Shown here in pieces: positions 27,215 to 35,723 of a stretch of DNA of 64,000 nucleotides. Position 1 is the stretch's first letter. Each line of letters starts with the position of its first letter. The stretch covers positions 62,001 through 126,000 of the forward strand of contig JAUIFO010000012.1 of NCBI GenBank assembly GCA_030430385.1, in the 5' to 3' direction. Origin of the DNA: Bacteroidia bacterium (GTDB lineage Bacteria; Bacteroidota; Bacteroidia; Flavobacteriales; Flavobacteriaceae). The translations under genes were made by a program, and so were the position numbers. A model generated the notes under the pieces. It had not been told where the DNA came from. It saw only the letters and a program-made list of their open reading frames with translations, and searched no databases.

Positions 27215-28357
27215 TTAAATAGAATTTAAAATAGTTGCAGCCTGCTTTAAAGTTTCAGAAGTTTTAGCAAAGCAAAAGCGTAAGACTTTATGATCTTGCA
27301 GATCGTCATAGAATACTGAAAGTGGAATAGAAGCAATTCCTTTTTCTATGGTGAGTCGTTTGGCAAATTCAAAATCATTTTCATGGGTTATTTCAGAATA
27401 ATCCAATACTTGAAAATACGTCCCTTGCGCAGGCTTAAATTTGAATCTAGACGCTTTGATGAGGTTTAGAAAGAGGTCACGTTTTTCCTGATAAAAATCA
27501 GGTAAACTCAAATAATGATCAGGTGTTTTTAAATATTCAGCTAAAGCCTTCTGCGTAGGATGGTGTACTGAGAACACGTTAAATTGATGTAAACTTCTGA
27601 AGGCTTCCATAAGTGGTTTAGGCGCACAGCAATACCCAATTTTCCATCCTGTATTATGAAAGGTTTTGCCAAAAGATGCTGTGATAAAACTGCGTTCTTT
27701 TAACCCTGAAAATTTACAAATACTTTGATGTTGTAAGCCATCAAAAACAATATGTTCATAGACTTCATCACTAAGCACAATAATGTTAGTACCTCGCGTA
27801 AGTTTATCGAGTTGAAGCAAATCAGATTCAGATAAAATCGTACCACTCGGATTATGAGGTGTGTTGATAATGATCATTTTTGTCTGTTGAGTTATTGCTT
27901 GTTCCACCAAATCCCAATTGATATGATAATCAGGAGTTTGTAAATTGACACCTATGGCTTTTCCGCCATTAGCTTCAATTGAAGGTTGATAGCTGTCATA
28001 AGCAGGTTTAAAAATGATGACTTCATCATTTGGCTTTATAAAAGCTGATATAATAGTGAAAATGGCTTGAGTAGCTCCAGCCGTAATAGTAATTTCGGTT
28101 TCAGGATGGTAGCTAGAATTGTATAGTTTTTCGAACTTTTTTGAGATGGCTTCGCGTAATTCTAACAGTCCAGCCATTGGTGCATACTGATTGTAACCTG
28201 TAGCCATGGCTATAGTAACACCATCAATAAGTTGTTGGTCACTTTTAAAATTTGGAAAGCCTTGAGACAAATTAATGGCATTGTGCTTGTTAGCCAAGGC
28301 ACTCATTACTGAGAAAATTGAGGTCTCGGCGTTAGTTAGTTTTGGTGTGAATTGCAT
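27215..28357 (-). CDS. Methionine aminotransferase (PLP-dependent, class I/II)
   Basis: 380 residues from ATG 28357. A start at 28384 would add residues encoded by the upstream terminator stem, so it is rejected. Family signs: NLSQGFPNFKSDQQL, GATQAIFTIISAF, NTPHNPSGTILSESDL, SDEVYEHIVFD and the PLP lysine in SFGKTFHNTGWKIGY. The closest characterised relative is E. coli YbdL, a methionine-preferring aminotransferase that makes or uses the keto acid KMTB. The omega-amidase at 25746 and ahcY nearby fit methionine metabolism. Confidence 0.9.
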   Translation of the reverse strand: MQFTPKLTNAETSIFSVMSALANKHNAINLSQGFPNFKSDQQLIDGVTIAMATGYNQYAPMAGLLELREAISKKFEKLYNSSYHPETEITITAGATQAIFTIISAFIKPNDEVIIFKPAYDSYQPSIEANGGKAIGVNLQTPDYHINWDLVEQAITQQTKMIIINTPHNPSGTILSESDLLQLDKLTRGTNIIVLSDEVYEHIVFDGLQHQSICKFSGLKERSFITASFGKTFHNTGWKIGYCCAPKPLMEAFRSLHQFNVFSVHHPTQKALAEYLKTPDHYLSLPDFYQEKRDLFLNLIKASRFKFKPAQGTYFQVLDYSEITHENDFEFAKRLTIEKGIASIPLSVFYDDLQDHKVLRFCFAKTSETLKQAATILNSI

Positions 28358-28373
28358 AAAGTAAATATAAAAC

Positions 28374-28401
28374 AAAACCCTCACATTACTGTAAGGGTTT
28401 T
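28374..28401 (-). terminator. Terminator of the 28424 lipoprotein gene
   Basis: AAAACCCT...AGGGTTTT hairpin. On the minus strand it follows the lipoprotein gene and precedes the aminotransferase start. Confidence 0.75.
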
Positions 28402-28423
28402 AGTTATTGAATGCGATAGCTAT

Positions 28424-29788
28424 CTAAAAGAAAATAATGTTATTTAATGTAGAAAAACCATGTATGTCTACGGTAAGTATATCTTTAATACCTCCTTCTG
28501 CTCCAGGGACTGATAGACTAATTGTCGAGTTCCCTTGAGGGAGTGTTACCGTAATGCTATCAGTATATCCATCGGTTCCAACAACACTAATTGTAGCAAT
28601 CATTCCATCAAGGATACAATTTAATTCGGCAGTAGCTATATAATCTTGTTCTGGACTTGGGTCGAACGGGTTGGTATAGAAATCTTTTACTTTTGGTTCT
28701 TCAGGTATTGCAATGTTGATATCATCAAAAGGTCCAGATGTTGGGTATTCATTGGTTTCGGCACCAACAATAGTTGAGCCTCCATCTATATAAATTGCAG
28801 GTTTAAAAGTAAACTGAGTCGGTATATTTTCATCGAGAGCTTCAGAATCACACATGGCAGCAAGTACAGAAGGTACTCCAGGAGCAGGACTAGCACCTAA
28901 GGTATTGCAATAGATATTTAAAGAGTTTATTAAAATTTCGCAACCTGTAAAAACTTGTAAACTTGCAGCAGTAAAAGCAGACGAAATAGCAACACAAAGT
29001 GTTATTTGTCCGCCTGGAATGGCATTTAAGAATTGTAAACCATCACATAATGTTCCTAATACACTTTCTACGCTAAAGCAAATCTCATCAACTTGAATTG
29101 CTGATGGTTGAGGTTGCTTTACATTAAAACAATACGAGCCATTACCATTAGAATTAGCATAATATTGCGCTTGATAATCTGGGTCATCCACACCTTTTGC
29201 TAAAAGTAAAATACTTGCATTATTGAAAGGTTCCTCACACTGTTGTAAGTTTACTTGTAAGTTAGAGATGTTGCAAGCTGCTCTATTTTGCGATGCATCT
29301 GTAGGTGTTGTTTCAATTAGTTTTAGTTTTTTACCAGATCTAATTGATGAGCTGTTCTGAGGTTTTCTATTTTGATCTTGAAAAGTACTTAATGGAAAGC
29401 TTAGTCTATTTTGCCCTTGAGCAGTGACTACAGATACTCTTACATCATTGAGATCATCATAATTGAATTTTATCGAGGAACCATCAGATGCAAATACTTT
29501 TGATGGTCTTCCAGCCTCATCGATTTCTGTATATATAGGTTTATCTAGTTGAGGATACTTTACTCCAACAAGATTACAATTCAAGGCTCTACCCAAATTG
29601 TCTTTTTCACCATAATATGAAATGATAATATCATCTGAGCGTTCAAGTCTAAGTAGTAAGGGGTTGGCTGGATCAACAGATATAAATTGTTTGATCTCAA
29701 GCTCATTGTCAGCAGAATCGTCTTCAGTATCACATGCGATCATTAAAAATGCAATAATAAATAAGACACTTAATTTAAAAGTTTTCAT
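28424..29788 (-). CDS. Lipoprotein of unknown function
   Basis: A 454-residue protein with a lipoprotein signal (lipobox AFLMIAC, Cys19) followed by an acidic Asp/Glu spacer, the pattern for surface-exposed lipoproteins in Bacteroidota. The middle (about 160-300) is Cys-rich, with CNISNLQVNLQQCEEP, CFSVESVLGTLC and further Cys residues that could form disulfides. The C-terminal part is beta-rich, ending in a DILTVDIHGFSTLNNI strand. I do not recognise a domain. Confidence 0.7.
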   Translation of the reverse strand: MKTFKLSVLFIIAFLMIACDTEDDSADNELEIKQFISVDPANPLLLRLERSDDIIISYYGEKDNLGRALNCNLVGVKYPQLDKPIYTEIDEAGRPSKVFASDGSSIKFNYDDLNDVRVSVVTAQGQNRLSFPLSTFQDQNRKPQNSSSIRSGKKLKLIETTPTDASQNRAACNISNLQVNLQQCEEPFNNASILLLAKGVDDPDYQAQYYANSNGNGSYCFNVKQPQPSAIQVDEICFSVESVLGTLCDGLQFLNAIPGGQITLCVAISSAFTAASLQVFTGCEILINSLNIYCNTLGASPAPGVPSVLAAMCDSEALDENIPTQFTFKPAIYIDGGSTIVGAETNEYPTSGPFDDINIAIPEEPKVKDFYTNPFDPSPEQDYIATAELNCILDGMIATISVVGTDGYTDSITVTLPQGNSTISLSVPGAEGGIKDILTVDIHGFSTLNNIIFF

Positions 29789-29863
29789 AATATTTGGTTT
29801 GTAAGATTTGATATAAACTTATAACCAAATAAAACCTTAAACCATACCTTGTAAAGGGTATAT

Positions 29864-29893
29864 TAAAAAACCCTCACATTAGTGCGAGGGTTT
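29864..29893 (-). terminator. Terminator downstream of ahcY
   Basis: AACCCTC and GAGGGTT pair around ACATTAGTGC, with a T-run on the minus strand. It lies 55 bases after the ahcY stop. Confidence 0.78.
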
Positions 29894-29947
29894 CTATATA
29901 TCTAAAAGAGAAGCGATCTAAAATCTAGAAGCGCTAGCGTTCTTTTT

Positions 29948-31264
29948 TTAGTATCTATAGTGCTCTGGCTTAAATGGCCCTTCTTTTTTAACACCAATAT
30001 ATGAGGCTTGATCGTCACGTAATTCAGTAAGTTCAACACCAATTTTTTCAAGGTGAAGTTTCGCTACTTTCTCATCTAAATGTTTAGGTAACATATAAAC
30101 GTCATTCTTATAAGCTTCAGCATTATTCCAAAGTTCAATTTGCGCTAAGGTTTGGTTTGTAAATGAGTTACTCATTACAAAACTTGGATGCCCTGTAGCA
30201 CAACCTAAATTTACCAATCTACCTTCAGCTAAAATAATGATGTCTTTACCATTTACTGTGTATTTATCAACTTGAGGTTTGATTTCTACTTTAGAGCTTC
30301 CGTAGTTTTTATTCAACCAAGCCATATCAATTTCATTATCAAAATGACCTATATTACAAACGATAGCTTTGTCTTTTAAGGCTTCAAAATGACGTCCTTG
30401 AACAATGTCTTTGTTTCCAGTAGTTGTAATAACAATATCAGAGTTTCCAACTACAGATTCTAAACGTTTTACTTCAAAACCATCCATAGCAGCTTGTAAA
30501 GCACAGATTGGATCAATTTCGGTTACTGTAACAATACTTCCAGCACCTTTAAACGATGCAGCAGTTCCTTTTCCAACATCACCATAACCACAAACTGTTA
30601 CGCGCTTTCCTGCTAACATGACATCAGTAGCACGACGAATAGCATCTACAGCACTTTCTTTACAACCATATTTGTTGTCAAATTTCGATTTAGTAACTGA
30701 ATCGTTAACATTGATAGCTGGCATTGGTAAAGTTCCATTTTTTACTCGCTCGTAAAGACGATGAACACCAGTTGTTGTTTCTTCAGATAAACCATTGATA
30801 CCTTCAGCTAATTCTGGATATTGGTCTAAAACCATATTTGTTAAATCACCACCATCATCTAAAATCATATTTAAAGGTTGTCTGTCTTCTCCAAAAAATA
30901 AGGTTTGTTCAATACACCAATCAAACTCTTCTTCAGTCATTCCCTTCCAAGCATAAACAGGAATACCAGCAGCAGCAATAGCAGCCGCAGCTTGATCTTG
31001 AGTTGAAAAGATATTACAAGAACTCCAAGTTACATCTGCACCAAGTGCAACTAAAGTTTCAATAAGTACAGCTGTTTGAATGGTCATGTGTAAACAACCT
31101 GCAATTCGAGCGCCTTTTAAAGGTTGTGTGTCTTTGTATTCTTCACGAAGACTCATTAATCCTGGCATCTCAGCTTCAGCGAGTTCAATTTCCTTTCTTC
31201 CCCATTCAGCAAGAGACATATCTTTAACTTTATAAGGAACGTAAGTTGATGTTTTTGTAGTCAT
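29948..31264 (-). CDS. ahcY: Adenosylhomocysteinase
   Basis: Hydrolyses S-adenosylhomocysteine to homocysteine and adenosine with bound NAD. A 438-residue protein with [31 protein letters not shown], the NAD-binding Rossmann motif [28 protein letters not shown] and [10 protein letters not shown], and the conserved C-terminal KPEHYRY. It recycles the methylation by-product. No SAH or SAM riboswitch is visible in the short leader. Confidence 0.98.
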   Translation of the reverse strand: MTTKTSTYVPYKVKDMSLAEWGRKEIELAEAEMPGLMSLREEYKDTQPLKGARIAGCLHMTIQTAVLIETLVALGADVTWSSCNIFSTQDQAAAAIAAAGIPVYAWKGMTEEEFDWCIEQTLFFGEDRQPLNMILDDGGDLTNMVLDQYPELAEGINGLSEETTTGVHRLYERVKNGTLPMPAINVNDSVTKSKFDNKYGCKESAVDAIRRATDVMLAGKRVTVCGYGDVGKGTAASFKGAGSIVTVTEIDPICALQAAMDGFEVKRLESVVGNSDIVITTTGNKDIVQGRHFEALKDKAIVCNIGHFDNEIDMAWLNKNYGSSKVEIKPQVDKYTVNGKDIIILAEGRLVNLGCATGHPSFVMSNSFTNQTLAQIELWNNAEAYKNDVYMLPKHLDEKVAKLHLEKIGVELTELRDDQASYIGVKKEGPFKPEHYRY

Positions 31265-31281
31265 AATTATTTCTTTCTATC

Positions 31282-31289
31282 TATATTTG
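31282..31289 (+). promoter_or_regulatory. Candidate -7 box for the phosphopantetheinyl transferase operon
   Basis: TATATTTG matches TAnnTTTG, 45 bases upstream of the ATG at 31334. On the other strand a TACCTTTG box at 31303-31310 could serve divergent ahcY, so the two promoters would overlap. Confidence 0.45.
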
Positions 31290-31333
31290 CGTTTAGCGAC
31301 TGCAAAGGTAATCATTAAGTTTCAAATATTTAA

Positions 31334-31960
31334 ATGCCACTTTATAAAACTATCCATCCTAATTCACAAACTATCGTTAAAATCTGGCAGATTACTGAAT
31401 CTTATGATGAGTTATTACAACCTCTTGATCTTAAACCGAATAGCTTAGAACGTGTTTTAGGGATGAAGAGTGAATTGCATCAACGTGGTTTTTTAAGTGT
31501 GAGACATCTCCTTCGTGATTTTGGATATACAGATCAGGACTTGTATTATGATGAGAATGGGAAACCACATTTAAGAGATGGGAAACATATCTCGATTACA
31601 CATTCATTTACCTTTTCAGGAGTTATTGTTAGTGATGCTGAAGTTGGTATTGATATTGAAAAGCAAAGGCCAAAAATTGCCATCATCGCTAAAAAGTTTG
31701 TAGATTATGAATTCAATTACCTTTCTGAAACCGATTCAGATTACGTAAATAAACTTACCGTTATTTGGGGGATTAAGGAATCTCTTTATAAATTATTTGC
31801 CACACCAGGCATGTTGTTTAAAACACATTTTTTAGTTATTCCGTTTGTGATGAACGATGGCGAAACCATCGCTTGGATTGATTACAAGCAAAAAAAATAC
31901 AGATATCACACACATTTTTTAGAATTTGAAGGGTTTACTTGTGCCTATGTTACTGCTTGA
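31334..31960 (+). CDS. 4'-phosphopantetheinyl transferase superfamily protein
   Basis: Transfers phosphopantetheine from CoA to a carrier-protein serine. It has 208 residues with the Sfp-type motifs: GKHISITHS (about 84-91), VGIDIE with the metal-binding Asp107 and Glu109, and WGIKESLYK (145-153) with Glu149. In length it lies nearer the Sfp class than AcpS. It could serve fatty acid synthase or a secondary metabolic carrier; no carrier-protein gene is in the window. Its TGA overlaps the next ATG (ATGA). Confidence 0.9.
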   Translation: MPLYKTIHPNSQTIVKIWQITESYDELLQPLDLKPNSLERVLGMKSELHQRGFLSVRHLLRDFGYTDQDLYYDENGKPHLRDGKHISITHSFTFSGVIVSDAEVGIDIEKQRPKIAIIAKKFVDYEFNYLSETDSDYVNKLTVIWGIKESLYKLFATPGMLFKTHFLVIPFVMNDGETIAWIDYKQKKYRYHTHFLEFEGFTCAYVTA

Positions 31961-32691
31961 TGAAAAGGGTTTACAAAAACATACTAGCATCTATTTCAAA
32001 TAAAGAAAAACTATTAGCCGTTTTAATTGATCCTGATAAAATGCCTGTTGATCACGTTGCTCATTTTATAGACAAGGTCAATCAATCAGTAGCGACACAT
32101 ATTTTTGTTGGTGGAAGTACAGTTGCTGAAGACGTTACAGAGTCACTTATCATCGCCATTAAAACCTATACCAAATTGCCAGTTTTGATCTTTCCAGGTG
32201 ATGTTAATCAAATTTCAAAACATGCGGATGCCTTATTGTTCTTGTCCTTAATTTCTGGAAGAAATCCAGAGTATTTAATTGGCAAACATGTCACATCAAT
32301 ACCTCAATTAAGGGCAACAAACTTAGAAGTTATTTCAACAGGTTACATACTTATTGAAAATGGAAGACAAACAGCAGTAGAACGTGTTACAAAAACGAAG
32401 CCAATTCCGCGAACAGACCTGCAAGTTATTATAGATACAGCTAAAGCAGGTGAGTTGTTAGGAATGAAATGGATGTATTTAGAAGCTGGAAGTGGTGCTT
32501 TACATCCTATTACACCTCAAATTATTCGTGCTGTGAAACAAGAACTCAGCATACCACTTATAGTTGGTGGAGGTATTAGAAGTAAAGCACAATTAGATGA
32601 AGCTTATCACGCTGGAGCTGATCTTGTAGTTATTGGCACTGCGTTTGAAAATGACATTACATTTTTTGATGAACTAAAATCTGGTCGCTGA
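31960..32691 (+). CDS. Geranylgeranylglyceryl-phosphate synthase family protein
   Basis: A 243-residue TIM-barrel protein. ATG 31960 overlaps the upstream stop; a start at 31939 would run into the previous gene. LLAVLIDPDKMP, FVGGSTVAED, LPVLIFPGDVNQIS, STGYILIENGRQTAVERVT, YLEAGSGAL and VGGGIRSKAQLDEA are PcrB/GGGPS signatures. The family joins polyprenyl diphosphate to glycerol 1-phosphate; Bacteroidota members belong to group II. The bacterial product's role is uncertain, and no glycerol-1-phosphate dehydrogenase gene is here. The last two codons and the stop lie in a palindromic repeat (32683). Confidence 0.9.
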   Translation: MKRVYKNILASISNKEKLLAVLIDPDKMPVDHVAHFIDKVNQSVATHIFVGGSTVAEDVTESLIIAIKTYTKLPVLIFPGDVNQISKHADALLFLSLISGRNPEYLIGKHVTSIPQLRATNLEVISTGYILIENGRQTAVERVTKTKPIPRTDLQVIIDTAKAGELLGMKWMYLEAGSGALHPITPQIIRAVKQELSIPLIVGGGIRSKAQLDEAYHAGADLVVIGTAFENDITFFDELKSGR

Positions 32692-32749
32692 GGCTCTCGA
32701 TGCGACCGCAACAAATCTATATTAAGTGACTTCAAGAGTCTCAGTCACC
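32683..32749. repeat. Inverted pair of 25-nt palindromic repeat units
   Basis: Unit 1 on plus (32683-32707): stem GGTCGC/GCGACC, loop TGAGGCTCTCGAT. Unit 2 on minus (32725-32749): stem GGTGAC/GTCACT, loop TGAGACTCTTGAA. Stem bases differ between units but still pair, and loops are nearly the same. Unit 1 contains the stop codon of the GGGP-synthase gene. The same unit occurs twice in frame in leuS. Confidence 0.85.
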
Positions 32750-32756
32750 AATTATT

Positions 32757-33017
32757 ATGAATATATCAGTAGAATTGACTTTAACACCTTTACATGATGA
32801 CTACGAACCTACCATCATTCATTTTATCAAGCAATTGCGAGCGTCGCCTCTAAAAGTTTTAGAAAACCCGTTGAGTACACAGGTTTATGGTGATTATGAT
32901 GAGGTTATGAAAGTGCTAACAGTTGAGATCAAAGAGGCATTTCAACTTATAGAACGAGGTTTGTTGCATATGAAAATTGTAAAATCAGATCGATACGATT
33001 ATGAACCACATTTTTGA
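32757..33017 (+). CDS. YkoF-like thiamine/HMP-binding protein (Thiamine_BP, DUF77)
   Basis: An 86-residue protein with one ferredoxin-like domain of the MTH1187/YkoF family: NISVELTLTPLHDDYEPTI, NPLSTQVYGDYDEVMKVL and LHMKIVKSDR. YkoF in Bacillus binds thiamine and hydroxymethylpyrimidine. The next gene is a PnuC-type permease, whose ATG lies inside this ORF's last codons (17-base overlap), supporting a vitamin-uptake role. The cargo is inferred, not shown. Confidence 0.75.
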   Translation: MNISVELTLTPLHDDYEPTIIHFIKQLRASPLKVLENPLSTQVYGDYDEVMKVLTVEIKEAFQLIERGLLHMKIVKSDRYDYEPHF

Positions 33018-33642
33018 GTTCTTTTTTGAAGTCTATCAAGATAGACCAACACACTTAATTGTTTTAGAAGCTATTACGTTTATAACAGGTATTATGAGTG
33101 TTATTTACGCAAAACGTGAACATATTTTAGTGTACCCAGTTGGTTTGATTGCGACAGTGATTACTGTTTATATCTTTTTTCACGATAAGCTTTTAGGAGA
33201 TATGATGATGAATTTCTACTACTCGGTTATGAGTATTTATGGTTGGTGGAATTGGTCAAGAAAGAAAGATGGTCAATATATGGTTCCTATTTCTAGAACA
33301 AATACAAAAGAAAAGTTTATTGGTTTTGGAATGTTTTTACTCACGATTGGAGTTACCTATGTGGTTTACACTGGCTTTGATGTTCCAATAAATACTTCTA
33401 ATTATATTGATATTTTTACTTCTGGATTGTTTTTTACTGCGATGTGGTATATGGCTAATAAGAAAATAGAGAATTGGACATTGTGGATTATAGCCGATTT
33501 AATAACGGTTCCATTATATGCTTATAGAGGTTGGGGAATGTTATCTTTGCAATATCTTATTTTTACCATATTAGCAATTCAAGGCTACTTGGCATGGAAG
33601 AAAAGCTTAAACAAATCACATTTAAAGACAAAACCCTTATAA
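33001..33642 (+). CDS. PnuC/PnuT-family vitamin transporter
   Basis: A 213-residue membrane protein with about seven hydrophobic segments. The pattern LIVLEAITFITGIMSVIYAKREH, YYSVMSIYGWWNWSRKK and TLWIIADLITVPLYAYRGW matches the PnuC family. Members carry nicotinamide riboside (PnuC) or thiamine (PnuT) by facilitated diffusion, with trapping by a kinase. The YkoF-like protein before it and the NadR-like kinase after it (49-base overlap) give opposite hints about the substrate. A TPP riboswitch gene lies 2.8 kb downstream. Confidence 0.85.
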   Translation: MNHIFEFFFEVYQDRPTHLIVLEAITFITGIMSVIYAKREHILVYPVGLIATVITVYIFFHDKLLGDMMMNFYYSVMSIYGWWNWSRKKDGQYMVPISRTNTKEKFIGFGMFLLTIGVTYVVYTGFDVPINTSNYIDIFTSGLFFTAMWYMANKKIENWTLWIIADLITVPLYAYRGWGMLSLQYLIFTILAIQGYLAWKKSLNKSHLKTKPL

Positions 33643-34169
33643 GGGTTGTGTTTTTTGGTCCTGAATCGACTGGGAAATCTACTTTGGCTGAAGCATTAGC
33701 AGAGTCTTACAATGTAGATTTTGTGGAAGAGTATGTACGCGCTTATGCTGAAAAGAAAAAGAAAGATAATCAAAAGCTCAGCAAAGACGATGTATTGCCT
33801 ATTGCTATTGGTCAAATGCAAGAGGAAAACATAAAGTCTGAAATAGCTGAACAATTGCTTATTTGTGATACTGACCTTTTGGAGACAAAAGTGTATTCTG
33901 AATTTTATTACAATGGCTATTGCCCTGAATCCTTGAAAAAATATGCTTATGAAAATCAATACGATTTATATTTTTTAACCTATATTGACATTCCTTGGGA
34001 AGACGATGGAATTCGAGATCAGCCCAATCAAAGATTACAGTTATTTAATCGTTTTGAAGACGAACTAATAAAAGCAAATAAACCCTATATTATTTTAAAA
34101 GGAACTCTTGAAGAACGATTAGAAATTTGTAAAACACATATCAATTCATTACTAAGACAAGACGATTGA
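33594..34169 (+). CDS. NadR-like AAA-family ATPase/kinase
   Basis: 191 residues from ATG 33594; the longer frame from 33531 would lie in the transporter gene. The Walker A motif is GPESTGKST, followed by FVEEYVRAY and LICDTDLLETKVYSEF, as in the ribosylnicotinamide kinase domain of NadR. The NMN adenylyltransferase domain is absent. It probably phosphorylates the vitamin imported by the PnuC-type protein; whether that is nicotinamide riboside or thiamine cannot be decided from sequence. Confidence 0.82.
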   Translation: MEEKLKQITFKDKTLIRVVFFGPESTGKSTLAEALAESYNVDFVEEYVRAYAEKKKKDNQKLSKDDVLPIAIGQMQEENIKSEIAEQLLICDTDLLETKVYSEFYYNGYCPESLKKYAYENQYDLYFLTYIDIPWEDDGIRDQPNQRLQLFNRFEDELIKANKPYIILKGTLEERLEICKTHINSLLRQDD

Positions 34170-35722
34170 AATTTTCAAAAGACGATATATTACAAATAGA
34201 AAAGAAAGGACTATCCATTCAAAAAGTGATGCAACAAATTGAACTTTTTGAAAAGGGATTACCTTATACAAATTTAGTTTCAGCAGCAGTAATTAACGAT
34301 GGAATCATTCGATTATCTAATGCTGAGATAGAGGATTATGTGTCTTTATTCGAATCCAAAAAAAATGAACTTTCCATTTTAAAATTTGTTCCAGCCTCTG
34401 GCGCTGCTACGCGAATGTTTAAATTTTTGTACGCCTTTTTAGAGGAGTATGATGACACTAAGGAAAGTATTAATTCCTATATCAATACACATAAAAACAC
34501 TCATTTATCCATTTTTTTTGTAGGTATTGAAAAGTTTCCATTTTATCAAATTGTGCTGGATAAATTAAAAGAAACGTATAAAGATTTTGAATCATATTCG
34601 GTCAATAAACAACAGTTGCTTTTTGTCAAAATGGTCTTAGATGTTGATAAGCTTGATTATGGTAATTTCCCTAAAGGACTTCTACCATTTCACAAATACA
34701 AAAATCAAGTGTTATCAACAGCGTTTGAAGAACATCTCTTTGAATCAGCATTATACTCTTCTGAAAAAGAACCTACGAAGCTACATTTTACAATTTCAGA
34801 ACGACACAATCACAAGTTTGATTCCGAATTTAAACGTATTGAACAAAAGGTTGAAACCAAAACAGGATCAAAATTTGATATTTCCTTTTCTTACCAAAAG
34901 GAGTCAACAGATACCATTTCGGTTACACCAAAAAACAAACCATTTAGAGATGACAATGGTTCGTTGTTATTCAGACCTTCTGGACATGGCGCGCTTATCG
35001 AAAACTTAAACGATCAGGAAGCAGATATTATTTTCATTAAGAACATAGACAATGTTGTCACCTATAAATACAAGAATGAAGTCGCTAAATACAAAAAAGT
35101 ATTAGGTGGTATTTTAATTGATCTTCAAAATACAGTGTTTAGCTATTTAAAGCTTCTTGAAAAAGGCAATGTTTCCGAAGATAAACGCATAGAAATAGGG
35201 ACGTTTTTGATCAATAAAATGAATGTTAAGATCAGTTCAGAGTTTGAAAAATATTCGTCTAAATATCAAATTGAGTATTTAACCGAAAAATTGAACAGAC
35301 CAATACGAGTTTGTGGGATGGTTAAAAACGAAGGTGAACCTGGAGGTGGACCATTTTGGGTGAAAGATGAAAGCGGACAAATATCACTTCAAATTGTTGA
35401 ATCTGCTCAAATCAATAAAAAGAGTAAACGCCAAAAAGAGATTCTAAAGCATGCAACACATTTTAATCCTGTAGATCTAGTATGTGGAATCAAAAATTAT
35501 AAAGGTGAAAAATTTAACTTGAAACGTTTTGTTGATCCTAAAGCTGCATTCATTACTATGAAAACCAAAGTAGGAAAAGATATTAAAGCTCTTGAACTTC
35601 CTGGTTTGTGGAATGGGAGCATGGCCAACTGGAATACTGTTTTTGTTGAAGTACCACTTATTACTTTTAATCCTGTTAAAACTGTAAACGATCTATTAAA
35701 AGCACCACATCAAATTAAGTAA
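34166..35722 (+). CDS. DUF4301 family protein, TTG start
   Basis: A 518-residue cytoplasmic protein. It begins at TTG 34166 within the upstream gene's stop (ATTGA overlap). The N-terminus KFSKDDILQIEKKGLSIQKV is the conserved opening of DUF4301 proteins, and the first internal Met (residue 22) would remove it. Visible blocks: VPASGAATRMFKFL, LLFRPSGHGALIENLN, GMVKNEGEPGGGPFWV and LPGLWNGSMANWNTVFVEVP. The VPASGAATRM part looks nucleotidyltransferase-like. Function unknown; it overlaps the vitamin genes and may be coregulated. Confidence 0.82.
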   Translation: MKFSKDDILQIEKKGLSIQKVMQQIELFEKGLPYTNLVSAAVINDGIIRLSNAEIEDYVSLFESKKNELSILKFVPASGAATRMFKFLYAFLEEYDDTKESINSYINTHKNTHLSIFFVGIEKFPFYQIVLDKLKETYKDFESYSVNKQQLLFVKMVLDVDKLDYGNFPKGLLPFHKYKNQVLSTAFEEHLFESALYSSEKEPTKLHFTISERHNHKFDSEFKRIEQKVETKTGSKFDISFSYQKESTDTISVTPKNKPFRDDNGSLLFRPSGHGALIENLNDQEADIIFIKNIDNVVTYKYKNEVAKYKKVLGGILIDLQNTVFSYLKLLEKGNVSEDKRIEIGTFLINKMNVKISSEFEKYSSKYQIEYLTEKLNRPIRVCGMVKNEGEPGGGPFWVKDESGQISLQIVESAQINKKSKRQKEILKHATHFNPVDLVCGIKNYKGEKFNLKRFVDPKAAFITMKTKVGKDIKALELPGLWNGSMANWNTVFVEVPLITFNPVKTVNDLLKAPHQIK

Positions 35723-35723
35723 G

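Noticed and set aside
29900-29947. GCGCTAGCG palindrome just after the ahcY stop
   Set aside because: The 8-base dyad CGCTAGCG is short, and the proper terminator lies further on at 29864-29893; no second copy as a clear element was seen, apart from a GCGCTAGCG piece in the leuS repeat.
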